Shown one piece after another: positions 51,686 through 62,287 of a stretch of DNA of 64,000 nucleotides. The notes below the pieces were generated by a model that did no database searches, was not told the DNA's origin, and worked only from the letters and a program-made list of their open reading frames with translations. The number at the start of each line of letters is the position of its first letter. Position 1 is the first letter of the stretch. The translations under genes and the position numbers were made by a program. The DNA is from an uncultured Muribaculaceae bacterium (GTDB taxonomy: Bacteria > Bacteroidota > Bacteroidia > Bacteroidales > Muribaculaceae). Where the stretch lies: assembly GCA_910586595.1 (NCBI GenBank), contig CAJUJB010000003.1:1-64000 (forward strand). Reading direction: 5' to 3'.

Positions 51686-54600
51686 TTATTGGCCGCGTCC
51701 GTGGCAGTTTTTATATTTCTTGCCTGAACCGCAGGGGCAGAGGTCATTGCGGTTGACACGGGGCTGAGCCTTGGCGGGCATCACCTTTTCGGGGGCGTTC
51801 TGGCGTGCGGAGGCTGCCTGACGCTGTTCCTCTTCTCCGGGAAGGCTGGCTTTGGTGGCGCGGTAGTTCTGGCGCACGGGAGCTTCTTCAGTTGTCTCCT
51901 TCACTTCGGGCTGAGGACGCTGGGGCTTCTCGGCGGGAGCCTCTTCCTTTGCCTCATTCTCTTCTCCGGCCTGAGGTGCCTGAGGCTGCTGGGGCGCGGG
52001 TGCCTGCTGGCGCATGAAGATCTGACCACGCATAAGTGCGGCCACGGCCTTGGAGTTGAGCTGGCTGAGCATGTTCTCGAAGAGGTGGAACGACTCTACC
52101 TTATAGATGATCAGCGGGTCTTTCTGCTCGTAGGCTGCATTCTGTACCGACTGACGCAGCTGGTCGAGCTCGCGGAGGTGTTCTTTCCAAAGTTCGTCGA
52201 TGGTGACGAGCATGAGGGCCTTGTGCCATTCCTTGATGATGGTGCGGCACTCGCTGGCAACTGCCTTGCGGAGGTCGGTGCGGATGTTGAACACGCGCTT
52301 GCCGTCGGTGATGGGCACGAGTATCAGACCGTCGTAGTCGGTGTTCTCAGCCATCTGGGAGATTACCGGCATGGCCACTTCACGGATGCGGTCGCTCTTG
52401 CGGTCAAGGGCGGCGACGGCGGCTTCATGCAGGCGGTCGATTTTCTCTTCGCGCGAGAGGTTGCCGTATTCTTCTTCGGTGAACGGAGCCTCGATTGCAA
52501 GTACGCGGAAAATCTCGGTGCAGAGATCGGCATACTGGGCCTGGGTCTCGTTGCTGACGATGAGGTTCTCGACGGTGTCGTATACCATGTTGATGATGTC
52601 TACACCGATGCGCTCGCCAAGTACGGCGTGGCGGCGGCGTTCGTAGATATACGTACGCTGCTTGTTCATCACGTCGTCGAATTCGAGAAGGCGTTTGCGG
52701 ATACCGAAGTTGTTTTCCTCAACTCGTTTCTGGGCTTTTTCGATGGCGTTGCTCACCATCTTGTGCTCTATCATCTCGCCTTCCTTGTAGCCGAGGCGGT
52801 CAAGCATCTTGACTACGGAGTCGGTGGCGAACAGACGCATGAGCTGGTCTTCGAAGGAGACGAAGAATACCGACGAACCCGGGTCGCCCTGACGTCCGGA
52901 ACGTCCGCGCAGCTGACGGTCGACACGGCGCGACTCATGGCGCTCGGTGCCGATGATGGCCAGACCGCCGGCCTCTTTTACCTCGGGGGTGAGCTTGATG
53001 TCGGTACCACGGCCTGCCATGTTGGTGGCGATGGTCACACAACCCTTGCGGCCAGCCTGAGCCACAACTTCAGCCTCACGCTGGTGCAGCTTGGCGTTGA
53101 GCACCTGGTGTGGGATAGGAGGCTTCTGCATGTCGAGCATGCGGGCGAGCAGCTCTGAGATTTCCACTGAGGTGGTGCCCACAAGCACGGGGCGGCCTTC
53201 GTTCACCAGGCGTACCACTTCGTCGATCACGGCGCGGTATTTCTCTTTCTTGGTGCGGTACACGCGGTCGTTCATGTCGATTCGGGCAATCGGGCGGTTG
53301 GTCGGGATCGTCACTACATCGAGCTTGTAGATATCCCACAACTCGCCTGCCTCGGTCTCTGCCGTACCGGTCATACCCGACAGCTTGTGGTACATGCGGA
53401 AGTAGTTCTGCAGCGTGATGGTTGCGAAGGTCTGGGTGGCAGCTTCAACCTTCACGCCTTCCTTGGCCTCGATGGCCTGATGTAGACCATCGGAGTAGCG
53501 GCGGCCTTCCATGATACGGCCGGTCTGCTCGTCGACAATCTTCACTTTATTGTCGTCAACCACATACTCGATGTCTTTCTCGAAGAGGGTATAGGCTTTG
53601 AGAAGCTGGGTTACGGTGTGTACGCGCTCCGACTTCACGGCGTAGTTGGCCATAAGCTCGTCTTTACGCTCCTGGCGCTCGGCGGGATCGGGTATGTGCT
53701 CGAGCTCGGAGAGCTGCGATGCGATGTCGGGAAGAACGAAGAACTGGGGGTCCTGAGCGTGGCCGGTAAGTTCGTCGATACCCTTGTCGGTAAGCTCTAC
53801 AGAGCGGTTTTTCTCGTCAATCACGAAGTAGAGCGGATCGGTTACGATAGGCATCTCGCGGGAGTTGTCCTGGAGGTAGTGTGCCTCGGTCTCGAGGAGT
53901 ATATTCTTCATGCCTTCCTGGCTCAGGAAGCGGATGAGGGCGCTGTTCTTAGGCAGACCTTTGAAGGCGCGGAAGAGGAGAAGGGCACCCTCTTTGCGGG
54001 TTTCCTTGTCGTCGGATGCGAGCTTGGTCTTGGCGTCGGCCAGGATGCCGGTCACGAGACGCTGCTGGGCCTTTACGACCTTCTCAACGTTGTGCTTGTA
54101 CTCGTTGAAGAGCTGGTCGTCGCCCTTGGGCACGGGGCCTGAGATGATGAGAGGGGTACGGGCGTCGTCGATAAGCACCGAGTCAACCTCATCGACTATC
54201 GCATAGTAATGTTTGCGCTGAACGAGGTCGCCGGGCGACATGGCCATGTTGTCGCGCAGGTAGTCGAAGCCGAATTCGTTGTTCGTACCATAGGTGATGT
54301 CGCACTCGTATGCACGGCGGCGCTGCGGGGTGTTGGGCTCGTGTTTGTCGATGCAGTCAACCGATGCGCCGTGGAACATGTACAGCGGCCCCATCCACTC
54401 GGAGTCACGCTTCGAGAGGTAGTCGTTGACTGTGACCACATGCACACCGCGGCCCGAGAGTGAGCGGAGGAATACCGGCAGGGTTGCCACGAGGGTCTTA
54501 CCTTCACCGGTGGCCATCTCGGCGATCTTGCCCTGATGCAGCACGATGCCGCCGATGAGCTGAACGTCGTAGTGGGCCATATCCCATTTGATCTCGTTGC

Positions 54601-55087
54601 CGCCGGCGATCCAGCGGTTTTTCCAGATGGCCTTGTCGCCTTCGATGGTCACAAATTCACGGCCCTGGCCTGCGAGCTCGCGGTCGAAATCTGTGGCGGT
54701 TACCTCGATGGTGTCGCTGGCAGCGAAGCGGGCTGCAGTCTCGCGTACGGTGGCGAATACAGTGGGAAGATGCTCGTTGAGCTTGTCTTCTATGATGTCG
54801 AGTATTTTTTTCTCGTGGGCGTCGATGCGGTCCCACAGAGGCTGGCGCTTGTCGAAGGCAAGCGACTCTACTTCTTCGCGCAGCTGGGCGATTGCGTCGT
54901 TGTCTTCTTTGGTGGCGGCGGCGATGTCGGCGCGCACGGCGTCGATGGCATGGCGGAGGCCGTCGTTGTCAAGCTTCTGTACTTCAGGTATTTTATCCTT
55001 GATTTGCTGGAGGATAGGTGCGATTGCCTTGAGGTCGCGGCTTGATTTGTCGCCGAAAACCTTCTTAAGGAATGAGGTGAATGACAT
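51686..55087 (-). CDS. secA: Preprotein translocase subunit SecA
   Basis: ATPase motor that drives proteins through SecYEG. The 1133-residue protein is longer than E. coli SecA, as usual in Bacteroidota. Domains: Walker A GEGKT (194-198) with the Q-motif QLIGG, DEAD-type [16 protein letters not shown], preprotein cross-linking domain, second RecA domain with [11 protein letters not shown] and [14 protein letters not shown], helical scaffold, a Pro/Glu/Gln-rich linker (~1040-1100) and the zinc-binding tail [17 protein letters not shown] for SecB or other partners. Monocistronic, with terminator behind and a TATCTTTG -7 box ahead (55153-55160). Confidence 0.97.
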   Translation of the reverse strand: MSFTSFLKKVFGDKSSRDLKAIAPILQQIKDKIPEVQKLDNDGLRHAIDAVRADIAAATKEDNDAIAQLREEVESLAFDKRQPLWDRIDAHEKKILDIIEDKLNEHLPTVFATVRETAARFAASDTIEVTATDFDRELAGQGREFVTIEGDKAIWKNRWIAGGNEIKWDMAHYDVQLIGGIVLHQGKIAEMATGEGKTLVATLPVFLRSLSGRGVHVVTVNDYLSKRDSEWMGPLYMFHGASVDCIDKHEPNTPQRRRAYECDITYGTNNEFGFDYLRDNMAMSPGDLVQRKHYYAIVDEVDSVLIDDARTPLIISGPVPKGDDQLFNEYKHNVEKVVKAQQRLVTGILADAKTKLASDDKETRKEGALLLFRAFKGLPKNSALIRFLSQEGMKNILLETEAHYLQDNSREMPIVTDPLYFVIDEKNRSVELTDKGIDELTGHAQDPQFFVLPDIASQLSELEHIPDPAERQERKDELMANYAVKSERVHTVTQLLKAYTLFEKDIEYVVDDNKVKIVDEQTGRIMEGRRYSDGLHQAIEAKEGVKVEAATQTFATITLQNYFRMYHKLSGMTGTAETEAGELWDIYKLDVVTIPTNRPIARIDMNDRVYRTKKEKYRAVIDEVVRLVNEGRPVLVGTTSVEISELLARMLDMQKPPIPHQVLNAKLHQREAEVVAQAGRKGCVTIATNMAGRGTDIKLTPEVKEAGGLAIIGTERHESRRVDRQLRGRSGRQGDPGSSVFFVSFEDQLMRLFATDSVVKMLDRLGYKEGEMIEHKMVSNAIEKAQKRVEENNFGIRKRLLEFDDVMNKQRTYIYERRRHAVLGERIGVDIINMVYDTVENLIVSNETQAQYADLCTEIFRVLAIEAPFTEEEYGNLSREEKIDRLHEAAVAALDRKSDRIREVAMPVISQMAENTDYDGLILVPITDGKRVFNIRTDLRKAVASECRTIIKEWHKALMLVTIDELWKEHLRELDQLRQSVQNAAYEQKDPLIIYKVESFHLFENMLSQLNSKAVAALMRGQIFMRQQAPAPQQPQAPQAGEENEAKEEAPAEKPQRPQPEVKETTEEAPVRQNYRATKASLPGEEEQRQAASARQNAPEKVMPAKAQPRVNRNDLCPCGSGKKYKNCHGRGQ

Positions 55088-55192
55088 ATATGGTGGTTTC
55101 TTATTTTTCGTGGTAAAACATAGCGCAGCCGCAGCGCTTGGCGCTGTAGCGGCAAAGATACTAAAAATCTGCGGAATATGGGCCGTCCGGGT

Positions 55193-56788
55193 CTATTTTT
55201 TGACCAGATGCACGGGGGCGGCCGAGGCTCCGTTGGGCGACCGTATGCGCAGTATGCGGCATACGGTGGGCGCTATGGCGCGTGCGTCGACGGGCTGACC
55301 AAGGGTCTGGGCAGCTATTTCGGGGGCCATGATAAACACTGGCGCTACTGTCGAGGCGGTGCGCTCCACCATTACTGTGCGGCCGGGCACAGGGTTGCTG
55401 TTGAAGTCATCAACTATCTCAAACCCGGGGGCAACCGACACTATAAGATCGCCTGAGGTCGATGCCACGGTATTGCGCCGCAGTGCCTCGGGCTGCTCGC
55501 CTGCATGACCTTCGATAACTTCGTCGATGGTGTGCACGCGGTCGACGCCGGTCATCCTCGCAAGGAAGGCGGCGGCTTGTGAGCGTACCTCGCGCTCGTT
55601 GAGCGAGCGTTCTTTAAGCAGGTGATGGTTGAGATAGAATTGGCCACGGTGATAGGCGGTTACGTAGTCGCCATTGCCGTATACGGCCATCAGGTATATG
55701 TTGAGAAGCGAGATTGCCTTGCGGGTGGAAAATTCTCCGTAGGGTATGCCCCATTGCTCGTCATCGCGCCGGCTACGGCCTGACGGGGGAGTCGCGGCGA
55801 GCACCACCACGGTCTTGTCGAGACCTACCCGGCGGTCAATGTCGGAGAAAAGCTGCTCGAGGTTGCGGTCGAGCTTGACGTAGGCATCCATCAGCTCGGC
55901 CCGGTTGTCGGGCGACTTGCCGTAGGTGTAGGGCACGAGCGTATAGGCCAGGTTGAGCACGTCGGTCACGCCTTCGTGCTGGCCGATCTTAAGTGTGGAG
56001 ATGAGGTCGGCTGCAACGCTGTTTACTTCACGGTTGACCAGCGGTGAGTCGCCGAACATGTCGAGACGCGCGGTGTTCGACCGTGGAAATACGTAACGGA
56101 AGGGGTAACGGCGCAGATGGTCGGGTAGGGCTGGATAGTCTTCGGGTGCGAGCGTGGGAGTCCAGCTCATGGTGTCGAGCCGCGATGAGAGGGGCGCCGT
56201 GCGGTTGCGGGTGGCCACAGCCACGGGCATCTCCTTGTAGTAGGTCGAGGAAGCCCAATTGCCGGTCTTGGAGTCGAGCCAGAGGGCTGCGTTGGCTGCA
56301 TGTCCGGCAAGAGCTATGGCCTGCGCGGGCGACGGGGCCACGGCATACACCACATTCACACCTCCGGCGGCAATGCGTGCCTCATCGGCGATGGTGCTTA
56401 CCCTGAGGGCCGCAGGCGAGAAGCCTGTGGTGGTGAAGTTGCCGAGTATATCGGGGTCGGAGTAGATGTCGACCTCCCTGAGACGCTCGCGGTCGTAGCG
56501 TTTTTCAGCTCCGATGCCTGATAATGAAGGTGCTGCCCCGCTCATAAGTGTGGCGGTCGCCGCTGCCGCATCGAGGCCGGGGCCATAGTCGGTGTTGAGT
56601 ATCACGGCACCTTCGCGCTCCAGTCGGCGGAAGCCTCCTTCGCCGAAGCGGTCGCGGAGCAGGTCGAGGTAGTCGTTGTCGAGTCCATCGACAACTATGC
56701 CTACCAGCAGACGGGCCTGCTCGGCGTCGGCGGCACTCATACCGAGGGCCGCGACACTCGCAACCAAAGCTATAAACAGCCTTGGCAT
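55193..56788 (-). CDS. Alkaline phosphatase-family exported enzyme (PafA/NPP-like)
   Basis: A 531-residue exported hydrolase. The signal peptide is at the N-terminus (MPRLFIALVASVAALGMSAADA). The core reads LLVGIVVDGLDNDYLDLL (metal Asp), GPGLDAAAATATLMSG with the nucleophile Thr after the Ala run, and later VVLAATPPSGR; it resembles the nucleotide pyrophosphatase/PafA branch, though the usual DHG(M) block near residues 350-370 is replaced by the AATPPSGR stretch, so zinc ligation may differ. I start at 56788; the frame is open to 56869 but upstream codons are poor. It follows the DUF4105 gene by 40 bases. Confidence 0.75.
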   Translation of the reverse strand: MPRLFIALVASVAALGMSAADAEQARLLVGIVVDGLDNDYLDLLRDRFGEGGFRRLEREGAVILNTDYGPGLDAAAATATLMSGAAPSLSGIGAEKRYDRERLREVDIYSDPDILGNFTTTGFSPAALRVSTIADEARIAAGGVNVVYAVAPSPAQAIALAGHAANAALWLDSKTGNWASSTYYKEMPVAVATRNRTAPLSSRLDTMSWTPTLAPEDYPALPDHLRRYPFRYVFPRSNTARLDMFGDSPLVNREVNSVAADLISTLKIGQHEGVTDVLNLAYTLVPYTYGKSPDNRAELMDAYVKLDRNLEQLFSDIDRRVGLDKTVVVLAATPPSGRSRRDDEQWGIPYGEFSTRKAISLLNIYLMAVYGNGDYVTAYHRGQFYLNHHLLKERSLNEREVRSQAAAFLARMTGVDRVHTIDEVIEGHAGEQPEALRRNTVASTSGDLIVSVAPGFEIVDDFNSNPVPGRTVMVERTASTVAPVFIMAPEIAAQTLGQPVDARAIAPTVCRILRIRSPNGASAAPVHLVKK

Positions 56789-56828
56789 GGGCGATGATAT
56801 GGCGAATTTTTTCTTGATACTCACTGGC

Positions 56829-58019
56829 TTATCTATTGGTGCGCTTTTGTTTGAGTGTGATGAATACATAGCTTCCGGCCCGTATTATGCCTGCCCCTAC
56901 AAGGGGAAGGAAGGCTGGGTTGGCCGATTGCGGGATCAAGGGCCACAATGCTAATAACAACAAAAGCACTGCAAAGTTAGCGATTTGATACCAAATAAGC
57001 ACTATTTGTGCGCGTTTAATCCAAATTAATATAGGTACACACAGACACAATGGGTTGAGCCACAGATATATCCAGTTGGGAGATGTGGCTTCGTGCACGG
57101 ATATGAAAATTAAGAAGGTGAGCAGTAAGCCCATAATGCCGTAGATGCCGAAGAGAAGGGCGTCGAACCAGCGGGTGACCCGGCCTCGCCTTATATCGCG
57201 TATTGTAAGCGCGGCTGCAAGTGCCAATATGAGGCAGCATACAGTCATCGGCGTGGCATACCATGGCGTAGGGCCGCAGACGGCATTGTCGGGGGCCAGA
57301 TCGATAACTGCGCGTGTTGATTTAACCAACGGTTTTCCTCCTGCGGTGGCATTGGGCAGCATACGGTCGAGCTCCGCCGGGGCGAAGGCAAGTTCGCGGC
57401 GTGTGAGGGGGTAATCGATGCCGCTGCCTAAGGCCAGATCGATGCCGAACTGGTACCAGGGGTAGTTGTGATGGTAATGACGCATCACATTGCGGAAGGT
57501 GATCGGCATCGACGAATTTGCCTCGATAGGTGCGGGCGCCAGCATGAGGCTGTCGCCGGCAGCTAACTCTACGGCGCGCAGCGGACGGGTGGCGCAGTTG
57601 TCTTTTACGTAATTGTAGCGGTAGACGGAATTCTCGGGCTTTACGTTCTCTTTCAGCAGGTCGACTAACCTCGCCTTCTGATGGCTGTCGAAGTTAAGCT
57701 CATGGGCCACAACGCGTCGGCCCTGGGCTGCGTAGGGCGCTAAAAATGGCTCCCAAGGCCACTCGACGGCCATGTAGTCGGTCTCGCCCTTGACGAAGCG
57801 GTATACAAAGTTTGGAGCTCCGAAATCGAATACGCCGAAGTTGTAGGCCATCGGACGCTGGCCACGGATGTCGACCAGTATGGCGGAGTGCCCCTCAAGC
57901 TCATAGATGTCGGGGCCCGGATAGACGTTTACAAAGTATACGGTCGTGTCGTTTTCGGCAGCCCGCAAGGCTGTGAACGACACAAGCAGCATCGTCAGTA
58001 TAATGAGCAGACGATTCAT
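56829..58019 (-). CDS. DUF4105 membrane protein (Lnb-like)
   Basis: A 396-residue protein with signal peptide (MNRLLIILTMLLVSFTALRAA), a periplasmic DUF4105 domain (to ~270; VYPGPDIYELEGHSAILVDIR, FGVFDFGAPNFVYRFVKGETDYM and the cysteine-containing YNYVKDNCATRPLRAVE) and five C-terminal transmembrane helices. The Cys and His positions match the Lnb-type lipoprotein N-acyltransferase/transacylase family, with a thiol enzyme fold. It may finish lipoprotein acylation or handle lipids. It overlaps queE by ATGA. Function in Bacteroidota is not established here. Confidence 0.8.
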   Translation of the reverse strand: MNRLLIILTMLLVSFTALRAAENDTTVYFVNVYPGPDIYELEGHSAILVDIRGQRPMAYNFGVFDFGAPNFVYRFVKGETDYMAVEWPWEPFLAPYAAQGRRVVAHELNFDSHQKARLVDLLKENVKPENSVYRYNYVKDNCATRPLRAVELAAGDSLMLAPAPIEANSSMPITFRNVMRHYHHNYPWYQFGIDLALGSGIDYPLTRRELAFAPAELDRMLPNATAGGKPLVKSTRAVIDLAPDNAVCGPTPWYATPMTVCCLILALAAALTIRDIRRGRVTRWFDALLFGIYGIMGLLLTFLIFISVHEATSPNWIYLWLNPLCLCVPILIWIKRAQIVLIWYQIANFAVLLLLLALWPLIPQSANPAFLPLVGAGIIRAGSYVFITLKQKRTNR

Positions 58020-58576
58020 CGGATGTCGAGGAACTTATGTGTCTGAAGTGAGAGACGCCAGTGGGGATGGGTCAGTATGTAGTCCATCGTCTCCCGGATG
58101 TTGAGACCCGAGCATGGCTGCAGGAACCTGACTTTGGCCGAGAACATCGAGGAAATCTCCTCTACATCCTGCCCCTGGAATACCACTTTAAGCTCGTCGA
58201 CGCGGTCGATGGCCCAGGGGGCTGCCTTGGGCGAGCATGTTACCCAATCGACTCCCGTAGGCACCGGCAAGGAGCCGTTGGTCTCGATCTGGATATAGAA
58301 TCCGCGTGTTTTCAGCAACCGGATAAGTTTGTCGTCGAGCTGCATGAGTGGCTCGCCGCCGGTCACAACGAGATGGCGCCCCTGATAGGAGGCGCATTCG
58401 TCGGCTATTTCTTCGGCGGTCATCTCGCGGCCACTGAAGTGGTCGGTGTCGCAGAAGCTGCACTTGCGGTTGCAGCCGGAGAACCGCAGGAATACTGCTG
58501 CGGTGCCCGTGTAGTAGCCCTCGCCCTGGAGCGAGTAGAAAATTTCGTTGACGGTGTATCGGTCAGTCTTTTTCAT
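58016..58576 (-). CDS. queE: 7-carboxy-7-deazaguanine synthase
   Basis: Radical SAM enzyme that makes CDG in queuosine (preQ0) synthesis. The 186-residue protein has the SAM-cluster motif CNRKCSFCD, an N-terminal VNEIFYSLQGEGYYTG and the VVTGGEPLMQ block; the SAM site is CxxxCxxC-type. It is shorter than Bacillus QueE (~240) and is the compact form with a reduced barrel. Start ATG at 58576 overlaps queD by 14 bases. queD-queE overlap DUF4105, so the three are co-translated. Confidence 0.93.
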   Translation of the reverse strand: MKKTDRYTVNEIFYSLQGEGYYTGTAAVFLRFSGCNRKCSFCDTDHFSGREMTAEEIADECASYQGRHLVVTGGEPLMQLDDKLIRLLKTRGFYIQIETNGSLPVPTGVDWVTCSPKAAPWAIDRVDELKVVFQGQDVEEISSMFSAKVRFLQPCSGLNIRETMDYILTHPHWRLSLQTHKFLDIR

Positions 58577-58895
58577 ATGAGGCGGTATTGCCCTCGCTCT
58601 CCTGCACATCGACACGGTAACAATTGTCTACGTTGTCGCAGATCCAGCGGGCGATGTTCTCTGCGGTGGGGTTGAAGGGGAGAGTATCGTTGAGGCAGCG
58701 GTGGTCCAGTTTATCGCTTACAATGCGTTTGATGTCGGTGAAATCGGTCACCATGCCGTTGTTGTTGAGCTCTTTGGCCCGGCAGTAGACGGTCACGATC
58801 CAGTTGTGGCCGTGGAGCGACGTGCATTTACTCTCGTAGTCGAGAGTCAGGCGGTGCGCCGCCGATATTTCAATTCGTTTGGTAACGTAATACAT
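58563..58895 (-). CDS. queD: 6-carboxy-5,6,7,8-tetrahydropterin synthase
   Basis: First step after dihydroneopterin triphosphate in queuosine synthesis. The 110-residue protein is a short T-fold enzyme with zinc ligands in EISAAHRLTLDYESKC and LHGHNWIVTVYC (His-x-His), and the catalytic Cys in the first motif (SKC). The C-terminus has LDHRCLNDTL and PTAENIARWI. Overlaps queE by 14 bases. queC and queF are not in the window. Confidence 0.93.
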   Translation of the reverse strand: MYYVTKRIEISAAHRLTLDYESKCTSLHGHNWIVTVYCRAKELNNNGMVTDFTDIKRIVSDKLDHRCLNDTLPFNPTAENIARWICDNVDNCYRVDVQESEGNTASYEKD

Positions 58896-58922
58896 ACTAA
58901 TTATAACTCGTAATCTTCTTCT

Positions 58923-60368
58923 TTATTGTCGGGCTTCTTCTGCGGCCAACGGGTCGTAGACGGGCTGTAGGCCGCGCTCAGCTCCGAGTTTGAGCAGATA
59001 TGCGAAGGCAGCTTCGCGGGTATCCTCTATCTCGCAGTCCTTGATGGCTTGTTTGAGATTTTTGGCGAAATATCCCACTTCGGGGCTCTGGGGCAGACCG
59101 AAGAGGGCCATTATCTCGGTGCCGTCGACGGGGTTCTTGCGGTTGCGCTCCACGTCTTTTTCGTGAGTGGCGCGGAATTTTTCCTCAACCAGGTCGAAAT
59201 TAGCCAGATAACGTGCCTTGCGGGCCTCGTCTCGGCTGGTGATGTCGGCGCGGGCCAGAATCATCAGGTCATCGAGGTCTTCTTCGGCGTAATTGGCCAG
59301 ACGGCGCACGGCGCTGTCGGTCACCTCGTCTTCCACCAGGGCTATGGGGCGCATGTGCAGCTCCACGAGCTTGGCCACGTAGGCGAGGTCGGCGCCGAGA
59401 GGGAATTTCATGCGGCGGAAGATGCTCTTCACCATTTTGGCCCCGATGAAGTTGTGGTTGTGGAATGTCCAGCCGCGCGCGGGGTCGAAGTGCTTGGTAA
59501 CGGGTTTGCCTATGTCGTGGAAGAGGGCGGCCCAGCGCAGCATGATCTTGTCGGAGGCGGCGGCAACCCCGTCGAGCACCGCCATCGTGTGGTAGAAATT
59601 ATCTTTATGGGCACGGCCCTGCACCACGTCGATGCCCTTCATGCGAGCCAGCTCGGGCAGGATGATGGCAAGCAGACCGCTGTCGAGCAGGAGTTTCCAG
59701 CCAATTGATGGCTTGGGCGAGCCCATGATCTTGAAAAGCTCGTCTTTGATACGCTCTGCCGTGATAATTTCTATGCGTGAGGCGTTGCGGCGGATGGCTT
59801 CGAAGGTCTCCGGGCAGATTGAGAATTGCAGTTGTGTGGCGAAGCGTATGGCACGCATCATGCGCAGAGGGTCGTCGCTGAAGGTGATGTCAGGATCGAG
59901 CGGTGTGCGTATTGTGCGCCGCTCGATGTCGCCCAGGCCATCGTAATTGTCGACCACCTCGCCGAAGCCTTCGGCATTGACGCGAATGGCCATGGCGTTG
60001 ATGGTGAAGTCGCGCCGGGCCAGGTCGTCGTCGAGTGTGCCGTCTTCCACGATAGGGTTGCGGGAATCCCGGCGGTATGATTCGCGACGGGCCCCTACGA
60101 ATTCAAGTTCGGTCTCGCCACGCTTGAGCTGGGCGGTGCCATAGTTGCGGTATACGGCCAGATGTGTGCCGCGGCCCATCTTTTTCGCCACGGCTTCGGC
60201 CAGTTCTATGCCGGAGCCTACGGTGACGAAGTCGATGTCCTTCGACGGGCGTCCGACTATGAGGTCGCGCACATATCCACCTACCACATAGGCCTCGCGG
60301 CCGAGCGAGTCGGCCACTTTGCCTACGGTGTGGAATATCCTGGAGTCGATTTTATCTTTGAGGTTCAT
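58923..60368 (-). CDS. cca: CCA-adding tRNA nucleotidyltransferase with HD domain
   Basis: Adds or repairs the 3' CCA of tRNAs. The 481-residue protein has the class II nucleotidyltransferase motif YVVGGYVRDLIVGRPSKDIDFV, the ELEFVGARRESY motif, RRDFTINAMAIR and the RMMRAIRFATQL region, and a C-terminal HD domain (LFHDIGKP, then FHNHNFIGAKM) with 2',3'-phosphatase activity in relatives. I start at the ATG at 60368, the N-terminal extension up to 60470 being shadow sequence. CCA is not encoded in the tRNA-Leu gene here, so it needs this enzyme. Confidence 0.92.
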   Translation of the reverse strand: MNLKDKIDSRIFHTVGKVADSLGREAYVVGGYVRDLIVGRPSKDIDFVTVGSGIELAEAVAKKMGRGTHLAVYRNYGTAQLKRGETELEFVGARRESYRRDSRNPIVEDGTLDDDLARRDFTINAMAIRVNAEGFGEVVDNYDGLGDIERRTIRTPLDPDITFSDDPLRMMRAIRFATQLQFSICPETFEAIRRNASRIEIITAERIKDELFKIMGSPKPSIGWKLLLDSGLLAIILPELARMKGIDVVQGRAHKDNFYHTMAVLDGVAAASDKIMLRWAALFHDIGKPVTKHFDPARGWTFHNHNFIGAKMVKSIFRRMKFPLGADLAYVAKLVELHMRPIALVEDEVTDSAVRRLANYAEEDLDDLMILARADITSRDEARKARYLANFDLVEEKFRATHEKDVERNRKNPVDGTEIMALFGLPQSPEVGYFAKNLKQAIKDCEIEDTREAAFAYLLKLGAERGLQPVYDPLAAEEARQ

Positions 60369-60414
60369 AGCAGGTGATTGGTTTTTGAGAGAGGAGAGGA
60401 GGTGAGAGCCGCGA

Positions 60415-61626
60415 TCAGTCGAGACGGGTGATGGTCTCGGGTGCCTTTGTGGCGGCTTCGGCTCCGGCATGGTCGTGCACGATGTAGGTGTTCTCGATGC
60501 CTACGGCTCCAACGCCGGGAATTACAAATTTTGGCTCTACGGCAATCACATTTCCGGCCTGGAGCACATCGCGCGAGCGCGGTGCCAGCACAGGCGACTC
60601 GTTGATCTCGATGCCGACGCCATGGCCTACGAAGCCTGCGTGACTTCGGTGGCCCATGAAATACTCGGCCATGCCGGCTTCTGTGGCCATTGCCAGAGCT
60701 TTGTTGTAGAGGTCGGCGGCTTTTACTCCGGGCGCCATCATTGCAGCTAAGGCTGCGCAGATGTCGGCCGACAGACGGTTGGCTTTATCGGCGGCCTCTG
60801 TCGGAGTGCCGGAAACATACATGCGGGTCATATCGGTCATGTAGCCGTTGAAATTGCCGTTCATGTCGACCATGACGGGCTTATCGGGTCGGATGACCGT
60901 TCCGTTGGCGCCTACGGGCAGCGACGGATCCTGACCTTCTCCGCCCATGGCGAAGTCGTAGGGCGAGGGGGTGTCGCCGTTCTCGCCGGTGAGTATATTG
61001 CCCATGAAGATTTCCATATCCGATCCACCGACGCGGAATTGGCCCAGGCAGCCTTCAAGGCGTAGGGCTCGCTCGATTTCGATCTGAAATTCGAGGTCGG
61101 TCATGCCTTCGCGGAAAAGATGTGGAATGCGCTCGTAGACAAGTGTCTGCTTGATGCCGGATTCGCGCACCATCTGGAGCTCGCGCTCGGTTTTTACTGC
61201 GCGCGACTGGCGGAGAGCCCCCGAGAGGTTCTGCTCAGGAGTCTGGCCGAAGGCTGCCGCCAGACGGCAGGCCTCTGCGTAGTTTACGGCGTCAAGCTCG
61301 AGTGCGATGGGTGCCGACGTATCGATGCCGCCCTGAGCAAGCAAACCGGGAATTTCTTCGGGCTTGCGGATGCGGTGGAGCAGCGAATGGTCAGGCGATA
61401 TGAGGTGGTTGGGTTGGCGGACAAAATATCTCGGGCTGTCGAGCTCGGTGTTTACGTATACGTATCCGCGGAACACACGCCCCGTGAGGTAATAGATGTT
61501 GGCGTTGTTGCGCACGAGGCCCTGGCGGATGCCTGCCTGGCGCATGAGTTCCTTGAGTCGGGTGAGGCGGAGCGCCTGCTCTGCATCGCCGAGGAGATTG
61601 ATGTGGTATTTGTCTGCCGGTTCCAT
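60415..61626 (-). CDS. M24-family aminopeptidase (Xaa-Pro type)
   Basis: A 403-residue metallopeptidase with the creatinase/pita-bread layout. The N-terminal half (~1-165) is a creatinase-like N domain; the catalytic half has metal sites in VMVDMNGNFNGYMTDMTRMY (Asp, Asp), GHGVGIEINESP (His) and VIAVEPKFVIP (Glu). It probably removes an N-terminal residue before proline. It lies 8 bases after the HAD gene and 46 before cca, in the long run ricT to secA. Confidence 0.87.
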   Translation of the reverse strand: MEPADKYHINLLGDAEQALRLTRLKELMRQAGIRQGLVRNNANIYYLTGRVFRGYVYVNTELDSPRYFVRQPNHLISPDHSLLHRIRKPEEIPGLLAQGGIDTSAPIALELDAVNYAEACRLAAAFGQTPEQNLSGALRQSRAVKTERELQMVRESGIKQTLVYERIPHLFREGMTDLEFQIEIERALRLEGCLGQFRVGGSDMEIFMGNILTGENGDTPSPYDFAMGGEGQDPSLPVGANGTVIRPDKPVMVDMNGNFNGYMTDMTRMYVSGTPTEAADKANRLSADICAALAAMMAPGVKAADLYNKALAMATEAGMAEYFMGHRSHAGFVGHGVGIEINESPVLAPRSRDVLQAGNVIAVEPKFVIPGVGAVGIENTYIVHDHAGAEAATKAPETITRLD

Positions 61627-61634
61627 AGTATATG

Positions 61635-62276
61635 TCAGCTTATGGCTATTAAATCTTTAATCGAGTTGAGGGTGTAATCCTGCTCTTCGACACCGCGGCC
61701 GAATCCGTAAGTTGCCCATGCGAAGGGTACGCCCGCGCGGTGCGACGAGCGGCAGTCGCCTTCTGTATCGCCGATGTAGAGGGGGCGTTCAAGGCCGTAT
61801 TTCTCCACCAGCATGGCTATGTTGACGTCTTTTTCGTGACCGGTCTCTCCGTAGGATACCGCGTCGGTAAAATATGGTTTGAGACCCGTGAAGGTCAGGA
61901 AGTTGGGCAATCCGTCGGGCGTGCAGTTGCTCACCATGAAGAGGCGGTGTGTGCGGCTCAGCTCAGCGATGGTCTCGGTCACGCCGGGATATAGCGCGCC
62001 TCCGAGCTTCGGCATCAGCTCTTCTTCGTTGGCTGTGAGCACGCTCATGAACTTATCCATGTCGCAGCGGTCGCCGACCAGGTGCGTGTAGATGTCGGTC
62101 AGTGGCTTGCCCATCATTGTGGCAAGCACGCTGTAGGTGACGTGCGGAACGTCGGGGCAGAGTATGTCTATCGTGGCGTTCCATACGGCGCAATAGCTGT
62201 CGACGGCATCCCACAGGGTGCCGTCCATGTCGAAGAGGAGACTGTCGAAATGGTATGCGGGTTGATCGGTTGTCAT
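61635..62276 (-). CDS. HAD-family hydrolase (phosphoglycolate phosphatase-like)
   Basis: A 213-residue HAD hydrolase, subfamily I. Motif I is LLFDMDGTLWD (nucleophile Asp), motif II VSNCTPDG, motif III is in GHEKDVN (Lys) and motif IV is YIGDTEGD. The cap (~20-80) is helical, typical of the Gph/PGMB group. Substrate is not clear; phosphoglycolate or a sugar phosphate are likely. Eleven bases from gldH and 8 from the M24 peptidase. Confidence 0.87.
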   Translation of the reverse strand: MTTDQPAYHFDSLLFDMDGTLWDAVDSYCAVWNATIDILCPDVPHVTYSVLATMMGKPLTDIYTHLVGDRCDMDKFMSVLTANEEELMPKLGGALYPGVTETIAELSRTHRLFMVSNCTPDGLPNFLTFTGLKPYFTDAVSYGETGHEKDVNIAMLVEKYGLERPLYIGDTEGDCRSSHRAGVPFAWATYGFGRGVEEQDYTLNSIKDLIAIS

Positions 62277-62287
62277 GTAGAGTGTCG

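Noticed and set aside
52085..53158. Long plus-strand frame of 357 codons over secA
   Set aside because: It lies entirely antisense to the conserved secA gene, has no start site support and its composition follows the codon bias of secA on the other strand.
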